Part shown: piece by piece, positions 7,714 to 15,911 of the stretch
Position numbering within the stretch: the first letter of the stretch is position 1
How the letters are laid out: the number at the start of each line of letters is the position of its first letter
NCBI GenBank assembly: GCA_000991135.1
Contig: LBST01000001.1
Span: 1 to 64,000, forward strand
DNA length: 64,000 bases
DNA from: Candidatus Roizmanbacteria bacterium GW2011_GWC1_37_12
GTDB lineage: Bacteria; Patescibacteriota; Microgenomatia; UBA1406; GWC2-37-13
Direction: 5' to 3'
Notes under the pieces: generated by a model
Seen by the model: the letters and a program-made list of their open reading frames with translations, nothing else
What the model was told of the DNA's origin: nothing
Databases searched by the model: none
Made by a program: the position numbers and the translations under genes

Positions 7714-8331
7714 TTATTTAACCTCAACCGTCAATTCATTCAAAGCCGGGCTCAAGACCTCGGTGTTTTCGGTGACAAAATCGGTCTTAACCTTGTCGTA
7801 TTCCGGAAGCAGTGAAAAGTTATATCGGCCTTTTTGTTTGGCTTGAAAAACCAGTCTTACTAGCCTTGCCTGATTCAGGGGCGAAGCCGGGCTTTGCAGA
7901 TCTTTCAAGGCCGTCAAGGTCAGATAGTTATCTCTTTTGTAATCATAGATCCTGTAATCAGTTTGCAGTGATTCTGCTTTGACAAAATCAAAAGCCAAAG
8001 GATCAAAGTACAAAACCGTATCATAGCCGACGATGTTTTTTTCTCCTGTTTCCGCAGTAAGATAAAAAATTACTTGGTCTCCGACTTTATAACTATTAGT
8101 TGTCGATTCAGAAACGATAGTTTGACTTGTCTCCTTGGGAGTGAGAGTCGGAATAACCAGGTTGTCTCTTTTAATCGTTGTTTCCGACTCTTCTTCTGTT
8201 TTTATAGAATCAACTACTTCGGGTTTAGTTTTTGAACTTGTCATCAAAAAAATCCCTGTCCCAACAAAGACGGCAAAAAAAACCACTAATAAATATTTAA
8301 AAATTTTATTTTTATTTTCTGTATTTTCCAT
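7714..8331 (-). CDS. Membrane-anchored cohesin-like protein
   Basis: A 205-aa protein with a cytoplasmic N-tail and one membrane helix (~11-31), an acidic/Thr-rich linker, and a C-terminal beta domain (~80-205). The pattern YKVGDQVIFYLTAETG, then YDTVLYFDPLAFDFVKA, then VRLVFQAKQKGRYNFSLLP is typical of cohesin folds. It lies 15 nt upstream of the LPQSG protein on the same strand. It lacks a sorting signal, so it is probably held by the N-terminal helix. Confidence 0.65.
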   Translation of the reverse strand: MENTENKNKIFKYLLVVFFAVFVGTGIFLMTSSKTKPEVVDSIKTEEESETTIKRDNLVIPTLTPKETSQTIVSESTTNSYKVGDQVIFYLTAETGEKNIVGYDTVLYFDPLAFDFVKAESLQTDYRIYDYKRDNYLTLTALKDLQSPASPLNQARLVRLVFQAKQKGRYNFSLLPEYDKVKTDFVTENTEVLSPALNELTVEVK

Positions 8332-8346
8332 GATTTTATTCTCATT

Positions 8347-8374
8347 GTACGGAACAAAAATTTTTGTTCCCTAC
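8347..8374. repeat. GGAACAAAAATTTTTGTTCC palindrome
   Basis: Intergenic 28-nt near-perfect palindrome between two surface genes, matching the copy inside ychF (3372-3399) except for one outer base. Confidence 0.8.
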
Positions 8375-8379
8375 AATTA

Positions 8380-9546
8380 TTATTCGTCCGCCCTGACTGA
8401 CAAGGCCGCGATGATCAATGAATAATCCTGGGTATCTATTCTGCCGTCGAGATTGACATCTGATTTGGCCAGCGAATCAGCGTCGGTCTTTCCTAAATTG
8501 TTTCTGACAAGCGACGTATCATAGGAAGTAACAGCTCCATCCTGGACAGGTAGATCTCCGGCAAGCATGATTATGCCGGAAAAATCTAGAGCATTGGCTC
8601 CGGCAGTCAACGCTATTTTTCCTGTATCACAGCGGTAGGTTCCGCCTGCAGTCTCGGTCGGAGTCTTGTCACAGACTTTTTTCTGGATATGCTTTGGTCC
8701 TTTGACATAGACCGTATAATTATTTCCAGCAAGAACATCGAACTTGACGCTCCCCGACCAGATGCCTTTATCATCGGCCACGAAATCAGCTGATTTATAG
8801 TCTGTAGCCGCGTTGGTTGATTCATTTAACAATTTGATCCTAACTGCCATTTTATTGTAGGCGTCAGCCGGCTTTGAGGAAATCCCTTGGAATTTTACTT
8901 TAAGATTAAGAGTAGCATTGCCGCTTGTTCCTCCCGGCGTGACTGTCCCGGTTGGTAGGATGATCGGTCCGCCGCCGTTTATATCAAACTTTACTTGGGC
9001 TGCCAAAGGCACCTCAAACAAAGTGGCGTCTGATTTGATGGCGTAAAGCTTGGCCGAAGTTGAATCAAAGGCCAAAGTCGCTCCTGATGAAGCATTGGGG
9101 CTTGTTAATGTCAAAGATAAAAGATCAGTCGTTCCTCCGCCAGTGACGGTGATTCCAGTTGCGCTCGTTGATTCGCCGAGCAATTTCATCGTCCCGTTTT
9201 GGTTAACTGTCGAGACAGAAGCTGTCGTATCGGCCAAATCAGCTACGGCGCTGCCTGCTTTGTAGTCTATTGATTTTACCTTTAATTTAGCCTTATCAAA
9301 AGGCAGGATTAGAGAATATCCGCGTAAAACCAGATCGACCGACGGCTTGACTTTTAGAGTGACAGTAAAGTCTTGATTATCTGTAGTGGTTGTCATGGTT
9401 GCCGGTTCAAAAGTTAAATCAAATGTCTCACCGCTGGCTTTTGACGATGGTGCTTTTCCTTGGAAAAAGACAAAGTTCAAAGCCCAAAAAACCACGGCGA
9501 CTGTGATCAAAAATATTGCCCCGATTTTTAGAATTTCCGTTTTCAT
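8380..9546 (-). CDS. Cohesin plus dockerin membrane-anchored protein
   Basis: A 388-aa protein. It has an N-terminal membrane anchor (~8-30), a cohesin-like domain (~40-190: DFTVTLKVKPSVDLVLRGYS, TTDLLSLTLTSPN, GATLAFDSTSAKL), a second beta domain (~205-320), and a C-terminal dockerin type I region (~325-388). The dockerin contains two EF-hand-like repeats; the second has DVNLDGRIDTQDYSLI. Dockerins bind calcium and dock into cohesins, so one protein carries both halves of the interaction. It begins 1 nt after the end of the next upstream gene, so the two are co-transcribed. Confidence 0.8.
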   Translation of the reverse strand: MKTEILKIGAIFLITVAVVFWALNFVFFQGKAPSSKASGETFDLTFEPATMTTTTDNQDFTVTLKVKPSVDLVLRGYSLILPFDKAKLKVKSIDYKAGSAVADLADTTASVSTVNQNGTMKLLGESTSATGITVTGGGTTDLLSLTLTSPNASSGATLAFDSTSAKLYAIKSDATLFEVPLAAQVKFDINGGGPIILPTGTVTPGGTSGNATLNLKVKFQGISSKPADAYNKMAVRIKLLNESTNAATDYKSADFVADDKGIWSGSVKFDVLAGNNYTVYVKGPKHIQKKVCDKTPTETAGGTYRCDTGKIALTAGANALDFSGIIMLAGDLPVQDGAVTSYDTSLVRNNLGKTDADSLAKSDVNLDGRIDTQDYSLIIAALSVRADE

Positions 9547-9547
9547 T

Positions 9548-10555
9548 TTATTTTAATGATTTGATGATAATTGCCCTATCACTATCGTCTATTTTGTCAT
9601 CACCGCTAAAATCCGGGTTGACCGAAGTCGGGATCTTTGCCCCTGATTTGACGGAAACAAAGTAAAAATAGTCTAAGAAATTGACAGTTCCGTTTCCATC
9701 AGCATCTCCTTTAGTACGCTTACTGGCTTGGCACCATTTTTGTTTGTCATCGGCAGTCGGGCTACTTTGGAAAATATTATTGTCCAAAGTACAACCTATC
9801 TGACTTGCATAGGTGACATCGCCGTATCTGTCAAAACTACACTCTTTTGAACATGAAGACCCTTGTTGATTATTTGTCCCTAAAATCCCATCAAGCCTCG
9901 AGCCTGAACATTTACAATTAGGATTGACAGTCGGGGCCGGGGTCGTCCCTGTTCCACCTGGAGTGACAGTCGGCGCACCGGTGCAGGACTGAACAAGGTA
10001 AAGAGATGTGCCGACTTTGTAGTTGCATCTATCCCTGCCCAAGATATCCCTTTTGCATTCTTTGTATTGGTTGTTGGTCAGTCCGAAATAATTTCCGCAG
10101 GCATTGAAGTCACCGCTACATTTACACCTGACATTAACCTCTGTACCTGTACCGCTGGTTGTTCCTGACGGCGACGCCGTACCTGATCCTGCCTGCCAAC
10201 CGCCACTACCCGGCAAATTCCCTCCGCCTCCACCACCATAGTTATTTTCTTCTCCTGGACAGGCAGTCCCTTTTGGATAACAACAAGCAGCGCTACCATA
10301 AGCGCCACCAGTTGAATTACAAGGAACATTGTCACATTTGTGATAATCGGTACCGCAAACAACATTTTCATCCTTTATAGTAGTAGGTTCAGGTTCAGGA
10401 GGACTAGTTGGAAAAGGATTATAGTCTTTTAATCCTGTTGGTGTTTGGGCCGATACTTTAAGAGGCTTTATGAAAACTATGACCCCAGCTAAAACTATAA
10501 AAACAAAAAGCGTTCTAAATAATTTAAATTTGATATTTGATCTTTCTTTTCTCAT
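9548..10555 (-). CDS. Cys-rich dockerin surface protein
   Basis: A 335-aa protein. The signal/anchor helix is ~13-32. The middle is Gly/Thr/Pro-rich with many Cys pairs (KCSGDFNACG, CKCSGS) suggesting a disulfide-stabilised exported protein. The C-terminus (~270-335) is a dockerin type I pair with DADGNGTVNFLDYFYF and a final DFSGDDKIDDSDRAI. Its start overlaps the stop of the small membrane protein upstream (4 nt, ATGA). Confidence 0.75.
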   Translation of the reverse strand: MRKERSNIKFKLFRTLFVFIVLAGVIVFIKPLKVSAQTPTGLKDYNPFPTSPPEPEPTTIKDENVVCGTDYHKCDNVPCNSTGGAYGSAACCYPKGTACPGEENNYGGGGGGNLPGSGGWQAGSGTASPSGTTSGTGTEVNVRCKCSGDFNACGNYFGLTNNQYKECKRDILGRDRCNYKVGTSLYLVQSCTGAPTVTPGGTGTTPAPTVNPNCKCSGSRLDGILGTNNQQGSSCSKECSFDRYGDVTYASQIGCTLDNNIFQSSPTADDKQKWCQASKRTKGDADGNGTVNFLDYFYFVSVKSGAKIPTSVNPDFSGDDKIDDSDRAIIIKSLK

Positions 10556-10848
10556 ATTACTTTTAACAACCTAAACATCAAAAAACTTACAAAGTAAAAT
10601 AATACTACCTGAAATATCGGTAAATATAAAGAGATAAAGATTGTAACAATGGCTAAGATAAAGAATGCTTCGTTATGAATAGAAGGAAGAAGACCTTTGG
10701 TCATTAACATGAGGATTGCAAGTGTTAAAAGCGCCCGCTTGTCAAACCACCACAAACTCCAACCGAAAAACATCGCCAGTCCAAGCAAAATTGCCGCTAA
10801 TATTAGGAAGATTTCTTTAGTGTCGAAGTAGAATGGACCAATGTACAT
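10552..10848 (-). CDS. Small integral membrane protein
   Basis: A 98-aa hydrophobic protein with three probable membrane helices (about 12-30, 38-55 and 62-95). It carries no recognised motif. It overlaps the dockerin gene by 4 nt (ATGA), so it belongs to the surface-protein operon and may help export or anchor its products. Function unknown. Confidence 0.6.
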   Translation of the reverse strand: MYIGPFYFDTKEIFLILAAILLGLAMFFGWSLWWFDKRALLTLAILMLMTKGLLPSIHNEAFFILAIVTIFISLYLPIFQVVLFYFVSFLMFRLLKVI

Positions 10849-10889
10849 AATAAAACTATAAAATATTAAAAATTAAAATGCAAATAAAT

Positions 10890-11369
10890 TTATTGATAAA
10901 GTTGCTCAATTACTTTCTGCGTCGGCGGAGCCTGACCTTCAGGCACTCTTATTTTTATTTCCTTACCGTCAACATTAAATATATATTCCAGATAATCGAA
11001 CTCATTAATCCTTACTTCATAGACCTGGATTCCTTCTGTTTCGCCGGCATATACTCCTTTACTAACTTGTTTCAACGGCGTTTTCAATATCCTGTCGATC
11101 TGATCTCTGGAAAGTGTAACCTTGCCGGGCTGTTCATTATTTTGACTATCGCCAAAATTTGTCAATCTTGGAAAGAAATTAAGCGAAGCGATAAAATCTC
11201 CTGTTTTTGACCAGAGACTATTTATTTTGGCAATTGTATTTGAGACAAATAAAGGATTGACCTTCGGAGACCGGGCTATAAAAAGATTGTCAAGGCTAAT
11301 TTTGCTTATCAAAAATGCGGCTAACAAAACTATAAGGATTTTTATTTTTTTATCGAGAAAAGTATTCAT
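10890..11369 (-). CDS. Exported protein of unknown function
   Basis: A 159-aa protein with an N-terminal membrane segment (~9-25) and a folded C-terminal half with alternating beta segments (KVTLSRDQIDRIL, YAGETEGIQVYEVRINEFDYLEYIFNV). I do not recognise the family. It overlaps the upstream Cys-rich gene by 4 nt (ATGA) and is probably translated with it. Confidence 0.6.
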   Translation of the reverse strand: MNTFLDKKIKILIVLLAAFLISKISLDNLFIARSPKVNPLFVSNTIAKINSLWSKTGDFIASLNFFPRLTNFGDSQNNEQPGKVTLSRDQIDRILKTPLKQVSKGVYAGETEGIQVYEVRINEFDYLEYIFNVDGKEIKIRVPEGQAPPTQKVIEQLYQ

Positions 11370-12892
11370 TCGGTTATATTAAATAAAATTTTAACACCAC
11401 CGCCGCAACCATCTGACCCTGTTAAAACAGGTCCAAAAGTATCACCAACTTTATACTCATTTATTATTGCCTCCATGGAATTAAAGCTGACAGCATCACA
11501 TGTAAAATCAAGATTATTAAGATCATAAGTGTAGGATTCTCCTGGATTTATTTCTAAGGGATCATCTGGTTTAGTAAGAATTTTAGGTATTTCACTTCCG
11601 ACACGGTGTTTTCTCACTTCCGCACTAATTATTGTCAATATTTGACTCGTATTATTTACGATATGAATGACATCATGGTTAGCATTTGGATCGTTAGCTC
11701 CAAGACAGTTGTATTTTTTGTTATTTTGATAGCATTCATATTTACAAGTATTTCCACTCGAAGGACAGATGCGGTAGATAACGCATCCTATGTCATTATT
11801 TAATATGATATAATCCTTGCCACACGGGTAAGAACCTTCGTCAGTAATGGACAAACTACATTGATTTGAATTGTAATTAATTACAGTACTTTTAACATCA
11901 CATGTACCCTCAGGAACTGCTGTTGGGGTTTGCATCTCATCAACAAAAACTCTTAACTCATCAGTACACTGAAAATTATTTGCTCTTTCCATAAGACTAC
12001 ATCTGCTTTTAATTGTATTAACTGTATTTGAAGGACAACAATAATAATAAGTTATATTAGTTGTTCCACCATATATAGCTTCTATTTTTGTCAATCCGGC
12101 GCTACAATTATCTGTAGGACTACGCGAAGAACAGCTTCTAAATAAATCTTCTGTATCAGGAGAAGGCGTTAAGGTTGGAGTAGGTGTGTATAACGGACTT
12201 TGGGTTGCCTCTAATCCTGGTGTTAAAGAACCTGATTGTCTACAACATTTAGGTTTTTGTGGGTATGTTTCTTTGCATGAATTTTTTTCTTCATCTGTTG
12301 CTTGATTAGAATTACAAGGAGTTCTATTAGCTACACAGACTCCGCCATTTACTTCGCAAAGAGACAGTTCTGGAGTAAAATCAGCTTCTTCCGTTGGCAT
12401 AGGAGTTGGCGCATCATATGTCTGATGATATTCATTAGAATCCATCCCTGTATATGCCGCACCTTCGCAAACAAATGCACCAGGAGGTATTTCAATCGGG
12501 CCATAACTTTTATTAATACCTGCTTCTTGTCTTTTACAATCAAGCGGCATTTCATTCGCTACCATAGAATCATAGGTAGAATAAACATATATTTTTCCCT
12601 TTTTTTGAAAACAACACGATTGGCCTTCACCAACAATTGTGTCATCTTGACTTCCGACTGTTGGAGCCGGATTCATACTTGGTATTAAGCTTGGTGCTGA
12701 ATCTCTTATTCCCATAGGAGTTACGATTGGCGAAGGAACCGGGGGTGGAGACTCTGTCTTTGGTGACGCTCTGGAGTTATAAGCTATTCTGTTGTTTTTT
12801 ACAAAAAAAGATGAAGCCATTGTGATTATCGCGCCGATTAACACTAAGCCTAAAGTAAGAAGGGTCGCTATTTCGCCTTTTTTGTTTTTCAT
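11366..12892 (-). CDS. Large membrane-anchored Cys-rich surface protein
   Basis: A 508-aa protein. It has an N-terminal helix (~8-31) after a short basic tail, a Pro/Ser-rich stalk (~38-75), then extended regions with more than 25 Cys, often in CC pairs (CCFQKK, KCCRQSG, YYCCPSN), separated by Thr/Pro-rich linkers. The last ~110 residues form a beta-rich domain that may be the functional head. First gene of the minus-strand surface operon running to 6355. The many Cys imply an oxidising, extracellular location. Confidence 0.65.
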   Translation of the reverse strand: MKNKKGEIATLLTLGLVLIGAIITMASSFFVKNNRIAYNSRASPKTESPPPVPSPIVTPMGIRDSAPSLIPSMNPAPTVGSQDDTIVGEGQSCCFQKKGKIYVYSTYDSMVANEMPLDCKRQEAGINKSYGPIEIPPGAFVCEGAAYTGMDSNEYHQTYDAPTPMPTEEADFTPELSLCEVNGGVCVANRTPCNSNQATDEEKNSCKETYPQKPKCCRQSGSLTPGLEATQSPLYTPTPTLTPSPDTEDLFRSCSSRSPTDNCSAGLTKIEAIYGGTTNITYYYCCPSNTVNTIKSRCSLMERANNFQCTDELRVFVDEMQTPTAVPEGTCDVKSTVINYNSNQCSLSITDEGSYPCGKDYIILNNDIGCVIYRICPSSGNTCKYECYQNNKKYNCLGANDPNANHDVIHIVNNTSQILTIISAEVRKHRVGSEIPKILTKPDDPLEINPGESYTYDLNNLDFTCDAVSFNSMEAIINEYKVGDTFGPVLTGSDGCGGGVKILFNITE

Positions 12893-12964
12893 TGAAAATT
12901 GAGAATTGAAAAATGAAAATTGTCTTACTATATAATGTATATTAATAATAAGAGCAAATCAAGA

Positions 12965-13106
12965 GGGATAAAACAGTTAAACTGTTAAACGGTTAAAACT
13001 TAAAAAAACTTATAAAACATTAAACTTTTAAACATTTTTTTCTCTGTTTAATACTTAACCGTTTAATAGTTTTTTTAACAGTTTAGGTTTTAAGGTTTAA
13101 CAGTTT
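12965..13106. repeat. TTAAAC/GTTTAA long AT hairpin
   Basis: About 140 nt AT-rich imperfect inverted repeat between divergent genes, ending in AACAGTTT directly at the ATG of the next gene. It is most similar to the 20366 and 6931 copies. The preceding 70 nt hold a short AATTTTCAATT element and a TATAAT-like stretch. Confidence 0.65.
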
Positions 13107-14069
13107 ATGCTAAGCCATCGCCTTCGCATCATCATTTCTTTAGCCGTTGCTCTTCTTGTGGTCAATCTTTACGGACGTCTATCAACCACACCTTTTGTTA
13201 AAAAAAATCTTTTTTTTAACTTCAAATTTCCTACTTTAAATTTATGGACAGGTCAAGACCTGTCCCTACAAAATAAATTAAATAATCAAAATAATTCTTT
13301 TAATCTTCCCACCTCAAAAATCTCTTCATTTTCCCCTACTTTAGCCCCATCCAACAAGCCATCCGCAACCTCCGAGGTTGCGAACGGCTTGTCAATAACT
13401 CCTAAACCAACTCTTTTTAGTACAGGTTTTGTAAATAAAACCCCTACACCAAAGCCTACGTCAAAACCCAAGCCGACGGCAACGCCAAAACTTCCGGCAG
13501 TAACATCAGCTCAAAGACCAGGATCAACACTGACGGAGATTTTCAATGAAGTTCAGAAAAGAGAGTGTATTCCAGCTGCCCTGCTTTATGCTTTTCAGAC
13601 CCAGGAAACCGGGCCTTGGTGGCCGTTTGACAGTCCTTCATCAAAAGTCAAAATCTACAATAAATACGGCTGGTGGTTGGACGGAACCGGAAGCTCCTGC
13701 ACCGGTATGGGATATCATACACAGACCGGAATCGTTCCCGCCGATGCGGTTGATGCCGGCACGGTCTGTCAAAACGCCCTCGGAGGCTATGATCAAGCCA
13801 TCATGGGAATTCTTCAAATAAATCAAGATGAAGAAAATGCCGCAAAAAAATATATTACCAACGTCATAAAAGGAAGTATTGACAGACGGGTTCTTTTTGA
13901 TAACGCGGTAATTTTTGCGATCATCACCAAAAACCGTCTTGGCACTCCTCCCTCAAACTGCACCGACTGGCCCGATGATGCCGTCCGGGAAGCTGCTGAA
14001 AAGCATTATGGTAGTTGTGGAGATAATTATTGCACGAATATTTTGAAATATTATAAGCAATATAAATAA
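13107..14069 (+). CDS. Membrane-anchored lysozyme-like protein
   Basis: A 320-aa protein. Residues ~7-24 are a membrane anchor; ~25-135 form a low-complexity Ser/Thr/Pro/Lys stalk; ~138-320 are a globular domain. Its start (LTEIFNEVQKRECIPAALLY, then QTQETG with a candidate catalytic Glu near 166) and IMGILQINQ resemble lytic transglycosylase/lysozyme folds. Six or more Cys suggest disulfides. The stalk contains two palindromic elements (13246-13269 and 13356-13390, encoding TSEV). A convergent paralogue follows. Probable role: peptidoglycan remodelling at the surface; catalysis is unproven. Confidence 0.65.
   Translation: MLSHRLRIIISLAVALLVVNLYGRLSTTPFVKKNLFFNFKFPTLNLWTGQDLSLQNKLNNQNNSFNLPTSKISSFSPTLAPSNKPSATSEVANGLSITPKPTLFSTGFVNKTPTPKPTSKPKPTATPKLPAVTSAQRPGSTLTEIFNEVQKRECIPAALLYAFQTQETGPWWPFDSPSSKVKIYNKYGWWLDGTGSSCTGMGYHTQTGIVPADAVDAGTVCQNALGGYDQAIMGILQINQDEENAAKKYITNVIKGSIDRRVLFDNAVIFAIITKNRLGTPPSNCTDWPDDAVREAAEKHYGSCGDNYCTNILKYYKQYK
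13246..13269. repeat. GGACAGGTC palindrome in the lysozyme-like gene
   Basis: A 9-bp stem, GGACAGGTC/GACCTGTCC, followed by CTAC, translated as TGQDLSL. The paralogue carries the same element at the same protein position (15097-15120). Confidence 0.8.
13356..13390. repeat. AACCTCCGAGGTT REP copy in the lysozyme-like gene
   Basis: A 35-nt imperfect palindrome with core GCAACCTCCGAGGTTGC and outer AAGCC/GGCTT arms. It shares its core with the REPs flanking the RAYT gene and is translated to include TSEV. Confidence 0.8.
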
Positions 14070-14188
14070 TAGCAATTTTCAATTTACATTTTTCAATTTT
14101 CATTGAATTTTCAATGAATCAATTTTTAAATATTTGAAACATTAATAATTGAATCATTTATTGTAAATTGAAAATGGAAAATTGTTTT
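14070..14188. repeat. AATTTTCAATT long hairpin repeat
   Basis: AT-rich inverted repeat of about 115 nt between two convergent paralogous genes, strongly similar to 5458-5570. It is likely to act as a bidirectional terminator. Confidence 0.65.
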
Positions 14189-15256
14189 CTATTGTCCCCA
14201 GCAATTATCCTGCATCTGATTAACAGCTCCCTGACAATCTGTTTTTCCTCCGTAAGTTTTATAGTTTCTGCAAAAAGTATTGCAGTAGTAAGTGCCATCT
14301 TTAAATCCACAACTTCCGTAATATCCGCAAGCCGCTTTAGCTACTTGTTGGGCTGTCCAATTAGTACAGCTCGTTGGGTTGACGTTTTGTTTACTGACAA
14401 ATCCAACAATTAAAATTGCGTCCAAAATTATCCGTCTGTCTATTTTTTTACTGCCGCCACCAACGGCACTTTTCACCTGTGAAGCAAATTTTGTCTGTTC
14501 CGTCCCGGTTACCTGCATCGGTCCCCAGATATATGAATTAGGTCCAGTTGAACCGTCGGAATGACAGTTGTGTCCGGCATACTTACTGTCTGAAGGAATG
14601 ATGCCACTGCCATTATCATAATCGTACCCACTGCAAGCCCGTCTTTCCTCTGTCAAAAATTGACTGTTCCACCAATTTTCGGAATTATAAAGTAAAAAAT
14701 ATTTTGGATCAACAACATCGAAAAATCCCCCGCTTTCAATTGCGGCAATTGACCGCAAGACTTCTTTAGGAACACAGGTTTTCTGCGAAGCATAAGTAAA
14801 TACCTCATCGGTCGTTTTTCCATAGCGGGCAAGAGATGGATCGATAGGAAAGACATCGGGCGGGCGGGTAGGTTTAGGGATTTTTGTTGGTTGAATAAAT
14901 TTTGTAGGTGTTGGACCCGCCTTCATCAAGACTCCCCCCGTCGCTGAAGCTTTGGGGGGCGAGACGGCAGGCGTTGGCGAAAATCTCGAAATAATTTGAT
15001 TTGGAATCTCTCGAAAATCATCGGTAACAATATCTATTGGCCTGACAAAACCTGTTGGTAAATTAAAAGAATTATTTCCATTATTTAATTGACTTTGTAG
15101 GGACAGGTCTTGACCTGTCCAAAGATTAGAAAGATTCGATAAAATTCTTGTCATTTTTCCCGGTGTCATGAAAAAAGGAACGACGAAAAAAACAAGAATA
15201 AAAGAAGAAAATATTGAAAGAAAAATTTTGTAATTTCTCAAAAAATATTTCCTCAT
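14189..15256 (-). CDS. Membrane-anchored lysozyme-like protein, paralogue
   Basis: A 355-aa paralogue of the 13107 protein. It has the same layout: anchor helix ~10-32, the shared segment LWTGQDLSLQ near 46-55, a Pro/Lys/Thr stalk, and a C-terminal Cys-rich globular domain with IAAIESGGFF (candidate catalytic Glu), YIWGPMQVTG and a final Cys-rich tail. The stalk includes a CCCCCC/GGGGGG hairpin element (14934-14959) translated as ATGGV. The tail-to-tail pairing of the two genes suggests an old inverted duplication followed by divergence. Confidence 0.65.
   Translation of the reverse strand: MRKYFLRNYKIFLSIFSSFILVFFVVPFFMTPGKMTRILSNLSNLWTGQDLSLQSQLNNGNNSFNLPTGFVRPIDIVTDDFREIPNQIISRFSPTPAVSPPKASATGGVLMKAGPTPTKFIQPTKIPKPTRPPDVFPIDPSLARYGKTTDEVFTYASQKTCVPKEVLRSIAAIESGGFFDVVDPKYFLLYNSENWWNSQFLTEERRACSGYDYDNGSGIIPSDSKYAGHNCHSDGSTGPNSYIWGPMQVTGTEQTKFASQVKSAVGGGSKKIDRRIILDAILIVGFVSKQNVNPTSCTNWTAQQVAKAACGYYGSCGFKDGTYYCNTFCRNYKTYGGKTDCQGAVNQMQDNCWGQ
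14934..14959. repeat. CCCCCC-GGGGGG hairpin element in gene
   Basis: CCCCCC, then GTCGCTGAAGCTTT, then GGGGGG. It has the same layout as the CCCGCC-GTAGTC-GGCGGG element in pth (20899-20924) and the composite element at 34275-34302. Confidence 0.65.
15097..15120. repeat. GTAGGGACAGGTC palindrome
   Basis: Counterpart of 13246-13269 on the opposite strand, in frame in the paralogous gene. Confidence 0.8.
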
Positions 15257-15273
15257 ATTATTAGTATATCAAC

Positions 15274-15302
15274 TTGACAAACTCTAAACGAGTTTTTATA
15301 AT
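15274..15302 (+). promoter_or_regulatory. Consensus promoter of the excisionase-like gene
   Basis: TTGACA (15274-15279), 17-nt spacer, TATAAT (15297-15302): a perfect sigma-70 consensus. The -10 box ends 7 nt before the ATG at 15310, so the transcript should be essentially leaderless. Confidence 0.85.
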
Positions 15303-15309
15303 TCAAACC

Positions 15310-15528
15310 ATGTCGTCCTCTATCAAATCATCTACAAAAATATCACTTTCTGATTTGCCCGATCTGATGACCATTCGCGAAGTCGCCGAACTCTTGAGAA
15401 TTTCTCCCTTGACGATCAAACGCTGGGGTAAAAAAGGAAAATTACCGGCAATAAGAATTAACTCAAGAGGAGACAGAAGATATCGAAAAGAAGTCGTCCT
15501 TCGACTGCTTGGGGTAGAACCTGCCTGA
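15310..15528 (+). CDS. Excisionase/MerR-type helix-turn-helix DNA-binding protein
   Basis: A 72-aa protein of the helix_turn_helix 17/excisionase family. Residues ~20-62 contain MTIREVAELLRISPLTIKRW (HTH) and the wing GKLPAIRINSRGDRRYRKE. It starts at the ATG next to the consensus promoter; an upstream TTG at 15274 lies inside the -35 box and cannot be used. The last codons run into a GC-rich hairpin (about 15517-15540). Such proteins bind DNA as small transcription or recombination factors; no integrase is nearby. Confidence 0.8.
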   Translation: MSSSIKSSTKISLSDLPDLMTIREVAELLRISPLTIKRWGKKGKLPAIRINSRGDRRYRKEVVLRLLGVEPA

Positions 15529-15554
15529 CGGCAGTCAGGGAGGAAAAATAATCT

Positions 15555-15875
15555 TTATCTTAATAAGTTATTGAAAAAATTCTTTATCGAATCCCAAATC
15601 CTTGCCAAAAAACTTTGTGATTTTTTTTCAGATTTAATTTCCGGCCCAATTTTTACTTCTTCTAAAGAATCTGGCTTTTCTCCAGCCGCTGCTCTTATCA
15701 TCTGCTCCAACTCTCGTTGAGCTTCTTTTGCTCCAGGATTTGTTCCTTCAAGCGGCGTCGCCCGATCTTTCATATCGGGATGAATTGCAGACAGAGGTGA
15801 TTCATGAATAGCTTGCGATGGTTCTTGCATTGAAACTGCCGTTGGAGATTTTCCCTCTACAGCACTATCTAACAT
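15555..15875 (-). CDS. Hypothetical protein with C-terminal amphipathic helix
   Basis: A 106-aa protein, not recognised. The first ~45 residues are polar and disordered-looking, ~47-66 form a helix (AKEAQRELEQMIRAAAGEK), and the end has ARIWDSIKNFFNNLL, an amphipathic, possibly membrane-associated helix. It stands alone on the minus strand downstream of the toxin gene. Confidence 0.5.
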   Translation of the reverse strand: MLDSAVEGKSPTAVSMQEPSQAIHESPLSAIHPDMKDRATPLEGTNPGAKEAQRELEQMIRAAAGEKPDSLEEVKIGPEIKSEKKSQSFLARIWDSIKNFFNNLLR

Positions 15876-15911
15876 ATACCTTCATCTTATCATAACCTCT
15901 CAATTTCTTTT

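Noticed and set aside
15274-15309. An upstream TTG start for the excisionase-like gene.
   Set aside because: The TTG is part of a perfect -35 box; the ATG at 15310 lies just after the -10.
15517-15540. Another copy of the TGCCTGCCGGCAGGCA palindrome at the end of the excisionase-like gene.
   Set aside because: The sequence CCTGCCTGACGGCAGTCAGG only partly matches and pairs imperfectly; it could be a decayed copy, but the evidence is too thin to list.
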